Counted from the first letter of the stretch, positions 30,075 through 40,049 are shown. The stretch: DNA of 64,000 bases from Spirochaetota bacterium (GCA_026398615.1 JAPLSN010000021.1:124001-188000); one strand, 5' to 3'. Notes: generated by a model from the sequence alone, not told the origin. Made by a program: numbers and translations.

Positions 30075-31589
30075 TCACTTGACCACAGGCAGGCGAAATT
30101 CGCGGGCGATGCGCGTGCCGCGGCCGTCGGCGAAGGAACTGCCGAGCACGAAGGTCACGATGCCGGGGTTGACCTTGTTGGAAAAGGCGAGCCCGGCGCG
30201 GATGACCGAACAGCCCTCAGGCGGCGGAGGGTCATAAGTCCCGGGATCGACGAGCGACGCGGACCGGACGGAGATCGTCGCGCAGGAATTGGTCGTCTCG
30301 ATCCCGAAGGCACCGCGGAAAGTCATGAGATCGGGCACCTGCGCTTGCGCCAGGGCGAGCACGATATCGACGGCGGTCGCGTATTCGATGCCCGTCGCTG
30401 AGTAGAGTGACGTGTCCAGGGCCGAAAAAGCGTCATCGGGATGAAACGACTGCCAGGCTGGCGTCGGGGATTCCGGGTTGATGCGAAAACGGAGTTCGAG
30501 CACCGACGGAGGGGCGGTATTCGGACCGTCGACGGAGAACCGGAACGTCGTGGATCGTTTCGAGGCGTTTCCCGATGCGTCTTCGATCCCAGATCCGACG
30601 ACGAGCGAGTAGGCCTCGTCGCGCCGCGCGCGTTCGCCGACCGAAAAACGAAATTCGGACGCGTAACGGTCGCCGGGGAGCGCTTCCGGCGACAGGGACG
30701 GTTCCGTCGAAATGCGGGCGAGCGCGGACTCGCGCAGGACCGGCTCGTCGAACAGGACGGCGAAGCCCCAGTCGCTCTCCCAGCCATGGGTGACGGTGAT
30801 GACCCCGTCGTCGGGATCGTCAGCCGCGAGCTCGACCGATGCGTCGCCCGCGGGGACGACCGCCCGGGCCGACGGGGTCCCGGGCGGGATCCTGTCGGAT
30901 CCGGCATCGAAGCATGACCGGAATTCCGATGCGAGCGCGTTGCCCGATTCGTCTTTCGCCCCCGTGCCCAGGCTGAATTCGTAGCGCTCGCCCGTCCGCC
31001 AGGGCGACAGGGGACGGAAGGTCATGACCGCTACGCCGTCCGACGCCGACCATGCCCCCTCCGCGCCCGGGCTCAGGCCCGCGGCCGCCCGGAAGGAATC
31101 GGCGTCCATCGCCTCGCTCATGCGGACGACGATGGGCGCGTACGGATCATCCACGACTGCGCGGTCGACCGGTTCGACCGAAACGACGCGGGGCCGGGAC
31201 GTTTCGAAGCGCGTCGTGAAGGCCGCGATGAAATCCTTGTCGAGCGAAAGCCCGTCATCCGCCTCCGCGGCCGTAGATACCGTGATCCGGTAGTCCCTGC
31301 CGGCGACGAGGGGTTCGCAGGGGAGGTAGACGAGTTCGAGTCCCCGCCACTCGAAACCGCCGGGAACCTCGAGCGAATCGGCTTCGAAGCGAAACGCCCG
31401 CTCCGCGCTCGTCCGGTCCGGCGTCCTGGAAAACCTGACGGCTACCACGGCAGCTCCGGGACCGTCGAGATACCCCGGCCCCGGCCGCCATGATTCGACC
31501 TCGAAATCGCCTCCCCGCAGGAGATCGCAGGAATACGGCAGGGCGCATATGGCCGCGGCGAACATGGCCGCCCGCAAGCCCCGCTTCAC
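30075..31589 (-). CDS. Ig-like domain (SbsA_Ig-type) lipoprotein
   Basis: GTG start MKRGLRAAMFAAAICALPYSCDLL; repeated VVSVEPVDRAVVDDPYAPIVVRMSEAMD / SGNALASEF units typical of bacterial Ig-like repeats. Confidence 0.65.
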   Translation of the reverse strand: MKRGLRAAMFAAAICALPYSCDLLRGGDFEVESWRPGPGYLDGPGAAVVAVRFSRTPDRTSAERAFRFEADSLEVPGGFEWRGLELVYLPCEPLVAGRDYRITVSTAAEADDGLSLDKDFIAAFTTRFETSRPRVVSVEPVDRAVVDDPYAPIVVRMSEAMDADSFRAAAGLSPGAEGAWSASDGVAVMTFRPLSPWRTGERYEFSLGTGAKDESGNALASEFRSCFDAGSDRIPPGTPSARAVVPAGDASVELAADDPDDGVITVTHGWESDWGFAVLFDEPVLRESALARISTEPSLSPEALPGDRYASEFRFSVGERARRDEAYSLVVGSGIEDASGNASKRSTTFRFSVDGPNTAPPSVLELRFRINPESPTPAWQSFHPDDAFSALDTSLYSATGIEYATAVDIVLALAQAQVPDLMTFRGAFGIETTNSCATISVRSASLVDPGTYDPPPPEGCSVIRAGLAFSNKVNPGIVTFVLGSSFADGRGTRIAREFRLPVVK

Positions 31590-33067
31590 GGATTCGCCTC
31601 CTCGATGAAGATATGCAGATCGTCCTTCATGAGGCGCCCGTTCCCGTCGGTGATTCCGGCCTTTCCCCCGGGAATCGTGATCCGGTAGAACCTGGCCGCG
31701 AGCGAATCGCTTTCGGTGAATCCGGAGCAGCACAGGACGAGTTCGTCCGCGGCCGGCCACGACGCGGCGACGGTCGCGGGGGGGAGGGTCGAGGAGGGGA
31801 AAAAAGCTTCGCACGATACGCGGGCGGAGGCGTCGATCCGTTCGGCGAGGCCGAACGGGAAGGAAAACCTCATGAAAAACGTCGCTTCCCCGTTCGGGTC
31901 GACGGCTTCGAAGACCAGAAGGCGGCCGTCCCCGGGATCGTGCGCCGATGCGCCGCCCTGCTGCCCGATATCCGTCACCCGCAGCCATTGCGTCGACGGC
32001 ACGAAGGCTTTCCGGAATTCTTCGCGCAGGGGAAGCCCGGCGCGGTCCTTCAGCGAGGTCGCCACGACGAGTTCCAGCTGTTTTCCGGGTTCGGGCGTCT
32101 CCTCGAAGCGGAAGACGGCGGCACGGCCCCCGATGGCTTCGACGATGCCGCGCGTCGAAGGTTCGATGCGCACGGAATCGCGGACCGTTTCGGTGTCCAC
32201 GTCCTCGGAGAACAGCACCATCGCGGACTGCCCGACATCGAGTTCGGCCAGGTCCGCCGTTCCCGAAAGGAACGCCCAGGCGCCGCCGGAATACAGGGCC
32301 GGCGCCGCGCGCAGTACCGAGGGCGGCACGCCGTCGGCGTCGGTGACGAAACCGCCTTCCGCTTCGGCTCCCAGTTTCGCGCCGTCGACTGCCGAAGCGT
32401 CGGCGGAAAGGCGCCACCCGTATCGCCTGACCGGTTCGAGGCGTTTCCGAGGGCGCGCGACAAGCCGCGTCGAATCCGGCGACCATTCGAAATCGCAGTC
32501 CGCGGGCGGGGAGATGGAAAACGCCCGTTCGCAAGCCGAGCGATCCATGGGTTCGGAAAAGAAAAGCCAGAGGACGGCGTCGGTCCCGACCGAAGCGCCG
32601 TCCGGCGGGTCATGCGATGCGACGGAGGGGGCTCCCGACGGACGGCCGGCGGAGAACGGGATGCGTATGTCAAACGAGTCAGTGCGCCCGGTTGCCGCCG
32701 TCACCTCGCCTGAAAAGGCGAACTCGTACCGGACTCCCGGCGTCCAGGACGGGGTCGGGACGAGGGAAAGCCGATTTCCGTCCCATGATCTGTCGCCCGA
32801 TACGGCGCCCGCGGGCGATTCGATGGAAAGCCGGCGTTCGGCGCCGGGTCTGTAGACCTCTTCGCCGAACTCGATCCACACGGCGCCGTCAGACGGGAGC
32901 ACTTCGTTGCGCGCCCGCGGCCGCGTCGTGCAGGCGATCGGCCTGAGGTCCACGAGGCCGCAGGCCGACGCGAGGGCGGAAACCGCGGCGACGATCGCGA
33001 ACGGGAGCGCAGGGCGGGACGGGCGGGAATGCCTTCCGGGCCGGGGATCATTCTTCCAGTTCGACAC
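31586..33067 (-). CDS. Ig-like domain lipoprotein, paralogous to its downstream neighbour
   Basis: GTG start MSNWKNDPRPG...LPFAIVAAVSALASACGLVDL (lipobox); VASHDPPDGASVGTDAVLWLFFSEPMDRSACERAFSISPP units. Confidence 0.62.
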   Translation of the reverse strand: MSNWKNDPRPGRHSRPSRPALPFAIVAAVSALASACGLVDLRPIACTTRPRARNEVLPSDGAVWIEFGEEVYRPGAERRLSIESPAGAVSGDRSWDGNRLSLVPTPSWTPGVRYEFAFSGEVTAATGRTDSFDIRIPFSAGRPSGAPSVASHDPPDGASVGTDAVLWLFFSEPMDRSACERAFSISPPADCDFEWSPDSTRLVARPRKRLEPVRRYGWRLSADASAVDGAKLGAEAEGGFVTDADGVPPSVLRAAPALYSGGAWAFLSGTADLAELDVGQSAMVLFSEDVDTETVRDSVRIEPSTRGIVEAIGGRAAVFRFEETPEPGKQLELVVATSLKDRAGLPLREEFRKAFVPSTQWLRVTDIGQQGGASAHDPGDGRLLVFEAVDPNGEATFFMRFSFPFGLAERIDASARVSCEAFFPSSTLPPATVAASWPAADELVLCCSGFTESDSLAARFYRITIPGGKAGITDGNGRLMKDDLHIFIEEANP

Positions 33068-34406
33068 GTTCTCCCTCCTCCATGGACGGGTCCGGCCGGA
33101 CGACGACGAGTTCGCCCCGAGCGATACCCGAACGGATCGCGGCAAGCCCATCGGATTCCTTTCCGGTCTCCACGTCGCGCCAGGCGATCCGTCCCCCGCT
33201 CACGACCTGGATCCGCGCCCGCGCGCCCGAACGCCCGAGCAGCGCGGATGTCGGAACGGCCGGATACGAGGCGGTCGCGCCGACCTGGATCGTCACGCGC
33301 GCGAACATCCCGGGTTTGAGCTCGCCTGAAGAGTTGGCCACGAGGACTTTCACGGTGAACGCCCCCACGCCGGGATCGGCGGCAGGCGATATCGCGTCCA
33401 CGGTTCCGGCGAAGCTGCGGTCGCCGACGGCGTCCACACGGAGCTTCGCGTCCATCCCCGGCTTGAGCCGTCCGGCTTCGTCTTCCCGCACGGGAACGAC
33501 CGCGTGGACCTTCGACGTATCCATCACGACGACGAGCTTGTCGCCCGCCTTCACGCGTTCGCCCTCTTCCACGAACCTGCCGCCGAGCACGCCGGCGACC
33601 GGCGCTGCGACGGCGAGTTCGCGCAAGGCGATGTCCGCCGACTCGAGTTCCTTTCCGGCCGCCGCGAGCCCGGCTTTCGCGGCGTCGCGTTCGGCGCGCA
33701 GGGTGGCCGTATTGAGCTCGACGAAGGCGCGGCGGCGCGTGGCCTGGTCTTTTCCGGGTTTCAACCCGGCGGCCGCCAGATCGGCGTCCCGGAAGCCGAT
33801 ACGTTTCGCTTCGAGGTCTTTTTCCATGAGCCTGAGGCCGACCCGCTGGGACTCCAGGCCGAGCCGCGCCGTGCGCAGGTCCTCTTCGGGCACGCCCCCG
33901 GCTTCGAAGAGCTTTTCCTTGTCCCGGAGTTTTCGCTCGGCATCGGACAGCTCGACCTTCAGTTGGTCGAGTTCGATCTCCGCTTTTTCCACGCCGACGA
34001 GGCGGGCTTCCACCGCCAACTCTCCCTCGAAAAGGCGCGCCGCCGCGAGCTCTAGAGCCGCATCCGCCTGCGTGATGCCGTCTTCCGCGCGCGCACGCGA
34101 GAGCTCGTACTGAACGTTCCGGATGGTCGCCGCTACGGCGCCCTTGCGGACGAAATCGCCCTCGCGGAACGGAAGCGACGCGATGATGCCGTCGGCGGGC
34201 GACGACAGTTCCGCCTTCCTGAAAAACGAGACGGTACCGAAGCTCGAAAGTTCGTCCGCGGCTTCGATGATTCCAGCCGGCTGTGCCCGGACAGTCCTGG
34301 CGGCTGCGTCCGCCTCCGGAACTGCCTTCCGGCAGGCGGCGAACGAACAAGCCGTCAATGCGGCCAGCATGGCTGCGCGGATGGCCGGTGGGCGCGCACG
34401 GATCAT
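33048..34406 (-). CDS. RND periplasmic adaptor (membrane fusion protein), lipoprotein
   Basis: MIRARPPAIRAAMLAALTACSFAACRK; barrel-sandwich and hairpin segments: GIIASLPFREGDFVRKGAVAATI ... VAAPVAGVLGGRFVEEGERVKAGDKLVVVMD. Confidence 0.88.
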   Translation of the reverse strand: MIRARPPAIRAAMLAALTACSFAACRKAVPEADAAARTVRAQPAGIIEAADELSSFGTVSFFRKAELSSPADGIIASLPFREGDFVRKGAVAATIRNVQYELSRARAEDGITQADAALELAAARLFEGELAVEARLVGVEKAEIELDQLKVELSDAERKLRDKEKLFEAGGVPEEDLRTARLGLESQRVGLRLMEKDLEAKRIGFRDADLAAAGLKPGKDQATRRRAFVELNTATLRAERDAAKAGLAAAGKELESADIALRELAVAAPVAGVLGGRFVEEGERVKAGDKLVVVMDTSKVHAVVPVREDEAGRLKPGMDAKLRVDAVGDRSFAGTVDAISPAADPGVGAFTVKVLVANSSGELKPGMFARVTIQVGATASYPAVPTSALLGRSGARARIQVVSGGRIAWRDVETGKESDGLAAIRSGIARGELVVVRPDPSMEEGERVELEE

Positions 34407-35782
34407 TCCAGTCCCCCTCGGGCGTTCAGGAACGACGCGAGTCCCCCCGGAGGAATATCCAGCTTCGTCTCCGCAGCACGCTCGGCCTGCCACTGTGCGA
34501 GGGCAGCGTCGACCAGGACGGTTTCGGCGCGCGCGAGTTCCTCCTCGGTTTCAAGGAAGTCGGAACGCGTGATGCCGCCCGTTTCAATGAGCCTTCGCGA
34601 CAGGTCGCGCCGTTTCGCGGCGAGATCCCTCCGGCGTTCCGCGATCGCGCGCGCGTTCCGGGCGCGGGCATAAGTTCCCGCGGTCGACTCGAAGGCCCGA
34701 GCGGCGTCATCCGCCGTTTCGCGCACGAGCAGCGCGGCGCGGGAAAGCGCCCATTCCCGTTCGCCGCGGGAAGCGTACGGGACGAGGTCTGCCGCGGGTT
34801 TCGCCGTCGACGAGTACGACGCGGACCGTTCACGCTCCGCGCCGCCCAGCGTCAGCGAACCCGAAACCGGCAGGAACGGTTCGGAAAATCCGACATTGAC
34901 GCCGAGGGACCACGAAAACCGGTCGAGGGGAAGGTCATACCCGGAAAACGTGCAGGTGGCCTGCACTTCGACGCGCGGCCACCAGGCGCGGGCGGAGGCT
35001 TCGACCTCCGCCTGGCTCCGTTCGAGTTCGAGACGGGCGGACGCCAGTTCGGGGCTCTTTGAAACGGCCAGCGCGGCCAATACGGGGTCTGAGGGCGAAA
35101 GATCCAGCCCGGCGGCCTTCACGTCCACATCTCCTTCGAACTCGAACCGTCGATCCATTCCCGATTTCAGTGCGCGCAGGAGAGCATACCCGGCATCCGC
35201 TTTTCTCGAATCCAGTTCGGCGAACGCCAGCTCCAGCTCCTCCGCCTTCGCTTCCAGGTCCAGGACATCGAGTTCCCGTATCATCCCCAGCCCGAACTCG
35301 ACTCGCGCGATTACGAGCTGTTCGTACGCCGCGTCCGCGGCTGTCCGCGCGATGCCCGCCTTCATCCCGAGCGCCAGGTACGCGCGGAACGTGGCTCGCG
35401 CCGCTTCCGCACGCTCTTCCGAACTGCGCCTGAAGGCATCCCGCTCCACGGCGAGTTCCTTCGCGGAAAGCAGTCGCCCCGACGCGCTGCGCCCCCCGTC
35501 CCAGGCGAGCTGTTCCGCGGTGATGCCGATGTGCTTCGAGAAGGAATCGGGCGCGCCGACCGCGACCCGTTCGTCGCCGCCATATTCCAGGGTGACCGCG
35601 GGAAAGAATTCGCGGATTCCGAGCCTCCACGCCAGGCTCCTGGATTCGATACCGATGGCAGCCGCAGTGAGTTCGTCGTCGGCCGCCACGGCCAGGCGCA
35701 CGTATTCGTCCTCGGTCATTCGGGCGGCCTGGGCGGATACCGCCGCGCTTGCGATGATGAGCCAGGCGCAGATGAACTTCAT
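34403..35782 (-). CDS. TolC-like outer-membrane efflux protein
   Basis: MKFICAWLIIASAAVSAQA signal; two helical hairpin repeats (ELDVLDLEAKAEELELAFAELDSRKADAGYALLRALKSG; IETGGITRSDFLETEEELARAE). Confidence 0.85.
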   Translation of the reverse strand: MKFICAWLIIASAAVSAQAARMTEDEYVRLAVAADDELTAAAIGIESRSLAWRLGIREFFPAVTLEYGGDERVAVGAPDSFSKHIGITAEQLAWDGGRSASGRLLSAKELAVERDAFRRSSEERAEAARATFRAYLALGMKAGIARTAADAAYEQLVIARVEFGLGMIRELDVLDLEAKAEELELAFAELDSRKADAGYALLRALKSGMDRRFEFEGDVDVKAAGLDLSPSDPVLAALAVSKSPELASARLELERSQAEVEASARAWWPRVEVQATCTFSGYDLPLDRFSWSLGVNVGFSEPFLPVSGSLTLGGAERERSASYSSTAKPAADLVPYASRGEREWALSRAALLVRETADDAARAFESTAGTYARARNARAIAERRRDLAAKRRDLSRRLIETGGITRSDFLETEEELARAETVLVDAALAQWQAERAAETKLDIPPGGLASFLNARGGLE

Positions 35783-36333
35783 GGTTCTGGTTTCCCGTCC
35801 GGCGCGGTTTCCAGTTCGGCCGAGGCCCGGGTGACCACCTGGTCCATCAGGGCGGAAAGCGTGAACGAAGATGCCACGCTGTCTTCGGATTCGAGGGTGC
35901 GGCGGATCACGCAGACGATCGTGCCGTCCCTGCCATCGGCGAGGCCTTCGATAGAGGTCCCGTTTCCCGCCAAGCCGGTTTCCGCCAGCCTGAACATCGC
36001 CTCAATGGCGATCGACCTCGAAAATACCGCGCCCCTGAGGAACTGGCGTTCGATCACACAGAGGTCCACGATGAGGCGGACGCGGCCGATCCCCGTTCCG
36101 TCATACGCTCCGAAGCCCCTGTCATTCAGGATGGAGGGCAGGAGCCGTTCGAGCTCACGCTTGACGCTCCCCGATTCGGCACCGCATTCCACCTCGACGA
36201 CGCCGGGTTCCACGATGAAACCCGATGCGGACGAAGGCCTCGCGAGAACGTCGGTCCGGGTCCTCGGGAGGAAGGAACAGTTTGCGAGGAGGACAAGCAA
36301 GGCCATCGGCGCGAGGATTCGTGATGTTTTCAT
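35779..36333 (-). CDS. Small conserved lipoprotein in RND locus
   Basis: MKTSRILAPMALLVLLANCSF lipobox; 4-bp overlap with the TolC-like gene. Confidence 0.6.
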   Translation of the reverse strand: MKTSRILAPMALLVLLANCSFLPRTRTDVLARPSSASGFIVEPGVVEVECGAESGSVKRELERLLPSILNDRGFGAYDGTGIGRVRLIVDLCVIERQFLRGAVFSRSIAIEAMFRLAETGLAGNGTSIEGLADGRDGTIVCVIRRTLESEDSVASSFTLSALMDQVVTRASAELETAPDGKPEP

Positions 36334-37016
36334 GGCGTACTCCCCTTCGAAGTCGTCGCGGACCCGATGGCGGCCCGTATGCCGTCTGCGGTTTTCCTGG
36401 CCTCCGATTTGCGGGGCAAAAGGGCCAGCGCCGCCTCGATGTCCGTATCCGCCCCGGCGAAGTCTCCCGAGGCATACCGCAGCCTCGCGCGCTCGAGGAA
36501 AACGATGCCGACGCCCGATACCGCCTCGAGGGACCGTTCGAGGAAAGCGACGTAACCGGCGTCGTTCCCGCCGTCCCGCTTGTCGAGCGCCTCGAGATGG
36601 AGGATTCTCCAGTCGTCAGGGTCGCCTGCAAGGAGCCTTTCGGTCAGTTCCCGCGCCTCGTCCGCCTTCCCGATGGTCCTGAGGGCGCGAACGAGCCAGA
36701 TCGCGGCTTCCCGGTTCCCCAAATCGGCAGCTGCCAGGGCAAGCGCGACTGCGGCGCCTTCGGCGTCCCCGGAGAACAACGCGGCTTTCCCCGCGAGGGT
36801 GCGTGCCGCGGCGAATCGCGGCGCCCGTCCGCAAAGGCCATCGGCGGCCGCCAAAGCACCGTTCCAGTTCCCGTCGCGGTACAAGGCCGCGGCCCGCGCG
36901 TATTCCTCGAGATTCCCGTCCGTCGGACGGAACCTTTCCGGGGCACAGGCCACGAGCGTCATTGCCAATACGGAAAACGCCAGGAGGCGGAACGAACGGT
37001 TACCGTCCAAGCGCAT
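36330..37016 (-). CDS. TPR-type lipoprotein
   Basis: MRLDGNRSFRLLAFSVLAMTLVACAPERF lipobox; Ala-rich TPR-like helices (ALYRDGNWNGALAAADGLCGRAPRFAAARTLAGKAALFSGDAEGAA). Confidence 0.65.
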   Translation of the reverse strand: MRLDGNRSFRLLAFSVLAMTLVACAPERFRPTDGNLEEYARAAALYRDGNWNGALAAADGLCGRAPRFAAARTLAGKAALFSGDAEGAAVALALAAADLGNREAAIWLVRALRTIGKADEARELTERLLAGDPDDWRILHLEALDKRDGGNDAGYVAFLERSLEAVSGVGIVFLERARLRYASGDFAGADTDIEAALALLPRKSEARKTADGIRAAIGSATTSKGSTP

Positions 37017-38347
37017 ACCGAAGCCGTTCGGCCTTTCGGCCCGAGGACGCGGCGAGTTCCCGCTCGAAGGCCGCGCGGAATTCCGTTTCCGCCGCAAAAC
37101 CCTTCACCAGTCCGACCGCGAACAGGGTGCAGTCGTTGTCCGGAAGCCCGAAGGTCCCGATGGCCGGCGCCAGGAATGCCGGATCCCGCGCCGATGCCGC
37201 GCGGTATCCCGCCGCCTCCAGTTCGTTCCGCGTCCTGATCGCCGCGCCCGATCCCGCCGGCAGTCCGACCGCTTCGGCGAAAACCGTCGATGCCCGCTTC
37301 GCCGGCCGAACGGACGAGCTGCCTGCGCCCGGCGTCCTTCAGGAAGACCAGCGCGAACCTGAGGCGATAGGAAGGAAAGAAACCGTAACGCTTCTCCGAT
37401 TCAGCGTAGCCGCGGATGGACCCGGGATCCGAGGGAGAGAGCGAGGCGGCGGACTCAAGCCAGGATTTCGTTTTCGAGGCCGTGGGCATCGTTCCGAGCG
37501 CGGTACCGAGGACGGCCCAGTCGCCGTCGAGATATGCCTTCGCTGCCCGGACCGCCGCAAGTCCCCTGCAGTCAGGATTGAAGGATGCATCGGCGAGCCC
37601 GGTTTCGATTCCTTCCAGCCTGGAAAGCAGCTCCCCGACCGGGACGGCGCCCGATTCGAAGGCATACAAGGCATCCTTGAACGCGGCCAGCACCGAGCCG
37701 TCCAGGTCGCCGGTCCGCTCCCGCAGGGCCGATTCCACGAGACCGGTGCCGGGTTCATAGGGATACGCGGCTTCGTAGGAATCCAGGGCGTCGAGAGCCG
37801 ATGCCGCGTCGTCCTCGGCCAGGAAGCGTATCCAGAATCGCCAGTCCTCGCGCGTGGCCTTACCGGCTTTCGCCGCGAGCGCGGCCGCGAAACGCTTCCT
37901 GCCGCCGTCCCGATCGCCTCCCGCCGCGACGGCCCGAGCCAGCGGGAACTCCGCCCCCCCCGGATCCGCGGGGTCGTCCGCCATCGCCGATTCGGCATAT
38001 CGCCGGGCGGCCACGAAGTCTCCCCGCTCCACCGCGAGCCGCGCCCGGGCCGCTCGTACGGCCGCGCGGTCCTTCCTGCCCTTCACCAGCACCTCCGCGC
38101 GCGCGAGGTAGCCGTCGGCTTCCCCGTAGCGCCCGCAAGCCAGAAGCATGGACGCGAGTTCAGCCTTGATCCGCACGTCGTTCGGCCATTCCTGGTCGAG
38201 GGCGGACAGGGTCACGAAAGGATCGGCGCCGAACCTTATCCGCCGCTTCGCTTCCGCGACCGCGCTTTCGGATGCTTCGTTGCGGCCGGCGCACGACGCG
38301 AGCGTCATTGCCATGAAAAACACGGCCGGAACACTTCTAGCGCGCAT
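37000..38347 (-). pseudogene. TPR-type lipoprotein gene with an apparent single-base frameshift (or assembly error) near 37,260-37,330
   Basis: Frame A: MRARSVPAVFFMAMTLASCAGRNE...YRLRFALVFLKDAGRRQLV, then low-quality RRSGRTAGGIGRG. Another frame resumes protein-like sequence (STVFAEAVGLPAGSGAAIRTRNELEAAGYRAASARDPAFLAPAIGTFGLPDNDCTLFAVGLVKGFAAETEFRAAFERELAASSGRKAERLRYALGR*) and stops overlapping the next ATG. Confidence 0.65.
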
Positions 38348-38807
38348 GCGAGCCTCGCCAGCCATCCTGAATGCACCGCGTCGCGCGGAACCTGCCTGAA
38401 TGCGCGAACGAAGCGCGGAAGACCCCCTCGGTGACGGCCGATTCGATGCCCTGGGGAACTTCATCCGATGCGGCCGCCGGCCGGGCGATGGAAAAAACCG
38501 CATCATGCGGAGTTCCGGGCATCCCCAGGCGGTCGAGCCGGAAGCGGACACTGACGGTTTTCGTGGTACGGATATCCACGTCGATATCCACGATGAGCCG
38601 CGGTCCCCAACCGATGGGCTTGCTTTCGCACCCGGCCGCGAGAAGCGTCCTGGCAGCCGCGCAGGAAGCGGCGCGTCCGAGTCGCTCGTCGCCTCCCTCC
38701 ACGCGAACCAGTCCCACTCGAATTCCGGCTGCGTCCCGGTTCGCCCTCGACCGTGAATTCAGCCCGGTCATGCCGAGCGCTGGATCATTATCGCCATCTA
38801 CCCGCAT
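38337..38807 (-). CDS. Small conserved protein at head of RND locus
   Basis: ORF overlaps the next gene start; GPRLIVDIDVDIRTTKTVSVRFRL resembles the RVRLIVDLCVIERQ segment of the 35779-36333 protein. Confidence 0.45.
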   Translation of the reverse strand: MRVDGDNDPALGMTGLNSRSRANRDAAGIRVGLVRVEGGDERLGRAASCAAARTLLAAGCESKPIGWGPRLIVDIDVDIRTTKTVSVRFRLDRLGMPGTPHDAVFSIARPAAASDEVPQGIESAVTEGVFRASFAHSGRFRATRCIQDGWRGSHAR

Positions 38808-38928
38808 TCGCCTGCCTCCGGCGATATAACGATGCCGAAAGCCCCGCCCGCTTGGCCGCTGCCATGGAAATTTGCATCATGGCCGGGAATGGTATATGAT
38901 TTTTCAAGGATTCACGGGAGGAACTGCC

Positions 38929-39111
38929 ATGGCTGGAAAATTCGAATACTTCACGGATGTCGCGGGCAAGTATCGCTTCAGGCTCAAGGCGCCGAACGGC
39001 CAGATCATCGCGGCCAGCGAAGCCTACAACACCAAGGACGCCTGCCTGAACGGCATCGAGAGCGTCAAGACGAACGCCCCGGGCGCTGAAGTCACGGAAG
39101 TCAAGGTCTGA
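38929..39111 (+). CDS. DUF1508 (YegP-like) protein
   Basis: MAGKFEYFTDVAGKYRFRLKAPNGQIIAASEAYNTKDACLNGIESVKTNAP. Confidence 0.93.
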   Translation: MAGKFEYFTDVAGKYRFRLKAPNGQIIAASEAYNTKDACLNGIESVKTNAPGAEVTEVKV

Positions 39112-39168
39112 ACAAGGCTCAAGGACCGGGCTGAAGCGCGCATCGAGCCGATCCGCACGACATGAAAC

Positions 39169-39206
39169 AGGCCCCCCCGCGGCGCTCGAGCGTCGCGGGG
39201 GGGCCT
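39169..39206. terminator. Near-perfect 38-bp palindrome between convergent genes; likely bidirectional terminator
   Basis: AGGCCCCCCCGCGGCGCTC|GAGCGTCGCGGGGGGGCCT; a single G:U-type mismatch. Confidence 0.6.
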
Positions 39207-39230
39207 GCATGCATGATCCTGGCCGGTTGG

Positions 39231-39980
39231 TTACTTCATCATATTTTTGTCGATCATGTCGTTGAACGTGGTTTTCTCCACCTGGCTGGCCCGGGAGCCC
39301 GATGGCAGGAAGAACTTGAGGCCGATCGTGAAATTGAAACGGGTGTACACTTCATCGAACAGGGACGCTCCATCGGGATACTCATAGGCCGACCCGTCGC
39401 TGTTGTTAAGGTACCGCGTATACATGAACTTGTACCCGGCTTCCGCGAACGGCGCTACGTTGTCCCCGATGAAGTAGTAGACCGCCACCTTGGGTTCGAG
39501 CCCGAAGTTCAGGGACAGGCTGTCGTCGGGGTCATCCATGTCCGAGGACAACCCGTCGAGCCCCGGCTGGATGCCGAAGTAGAATTCCCCACCCACGGAA
39601 ATGGTCAAGGACGCCATGAGGGGGATATAGTAGCGTGGCTCCACGCCCACCCCCATCGTCAGGTAGCCGTACGTCGAGACTTGATTTGATGAGTTGACGC
39701 TGTGGTCGCCATACCAGAACAGGGAAGGCCTGAGGGACAGGGAGAAACCGTCGGCGAGGAAAATGCCGGCATTCGCCCCGGCGTCGATCGTCTGCACATA
39801 ATCGCCCTTGTCGTCCTCGGTAAGGTCGGCGGCGAAAGGCGGACTATCCGGGCGGAAGCTGTACATGAAATTTCCGCCGAATTCCCATCCGCCAGCCTTG
39901 AGAAAATCGGGCGTCTGCGCGAAGCCGAAGGCCGCGAAGGAGAGGAGAACGAGAACCGTCAAGAAAACTTTGCGATCCAT
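39231..39980 (-). CDS. Outer-membrane beta-barrel-like protein
   Basis: Signal MDRKVFLTVLVLLSFAAFGFAQ; alternating aromatic/hydrophobic strands (GGWEFGGNFMYSF, PRYYIPLMASLTISVGGEFYFGI, FNFTIGLKFFL). Confidence 0.65.
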   Translation of the reverse strand: MDRKVFLTVLVLLSFAAFGFAQTPDFLKAGGWEFGGNFMYSFRPDSPPFAADLTEDDKGDYVQTIDAGANAGIFLADGFSLSLRPSLFWYGDHSVNSSNQVSTYGYLTMGVGVEPRYYIPLMASLTISVGGEFYFGIQPGLDGLSSDMDDPDDSLSLNFGLEPKVAVYYFIGDNVAPFAEAGYKFMYTRYLNNSDGSAYEYPDGASLFDEVYTRFNFTIGLKFFLPSGSRASQVEKTTFNDMIDKNMMK

Positions 39981-40021
39981 TGTTGCCTCCATTGCAAGCT
40001 TGATTCCCAATACGACGTAAA

Positions 40022-40049
40022 ACCATAAACCAATAATTCGTCGTGTCAA
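40022..40049 (-). promoter_or_regulatory. Sigma70-type promoter candidate for the beta-barrel gene
   Basis: Minus strand: TTGACA, 16-bp spacer, TATGGT. Confidence 0.4.
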
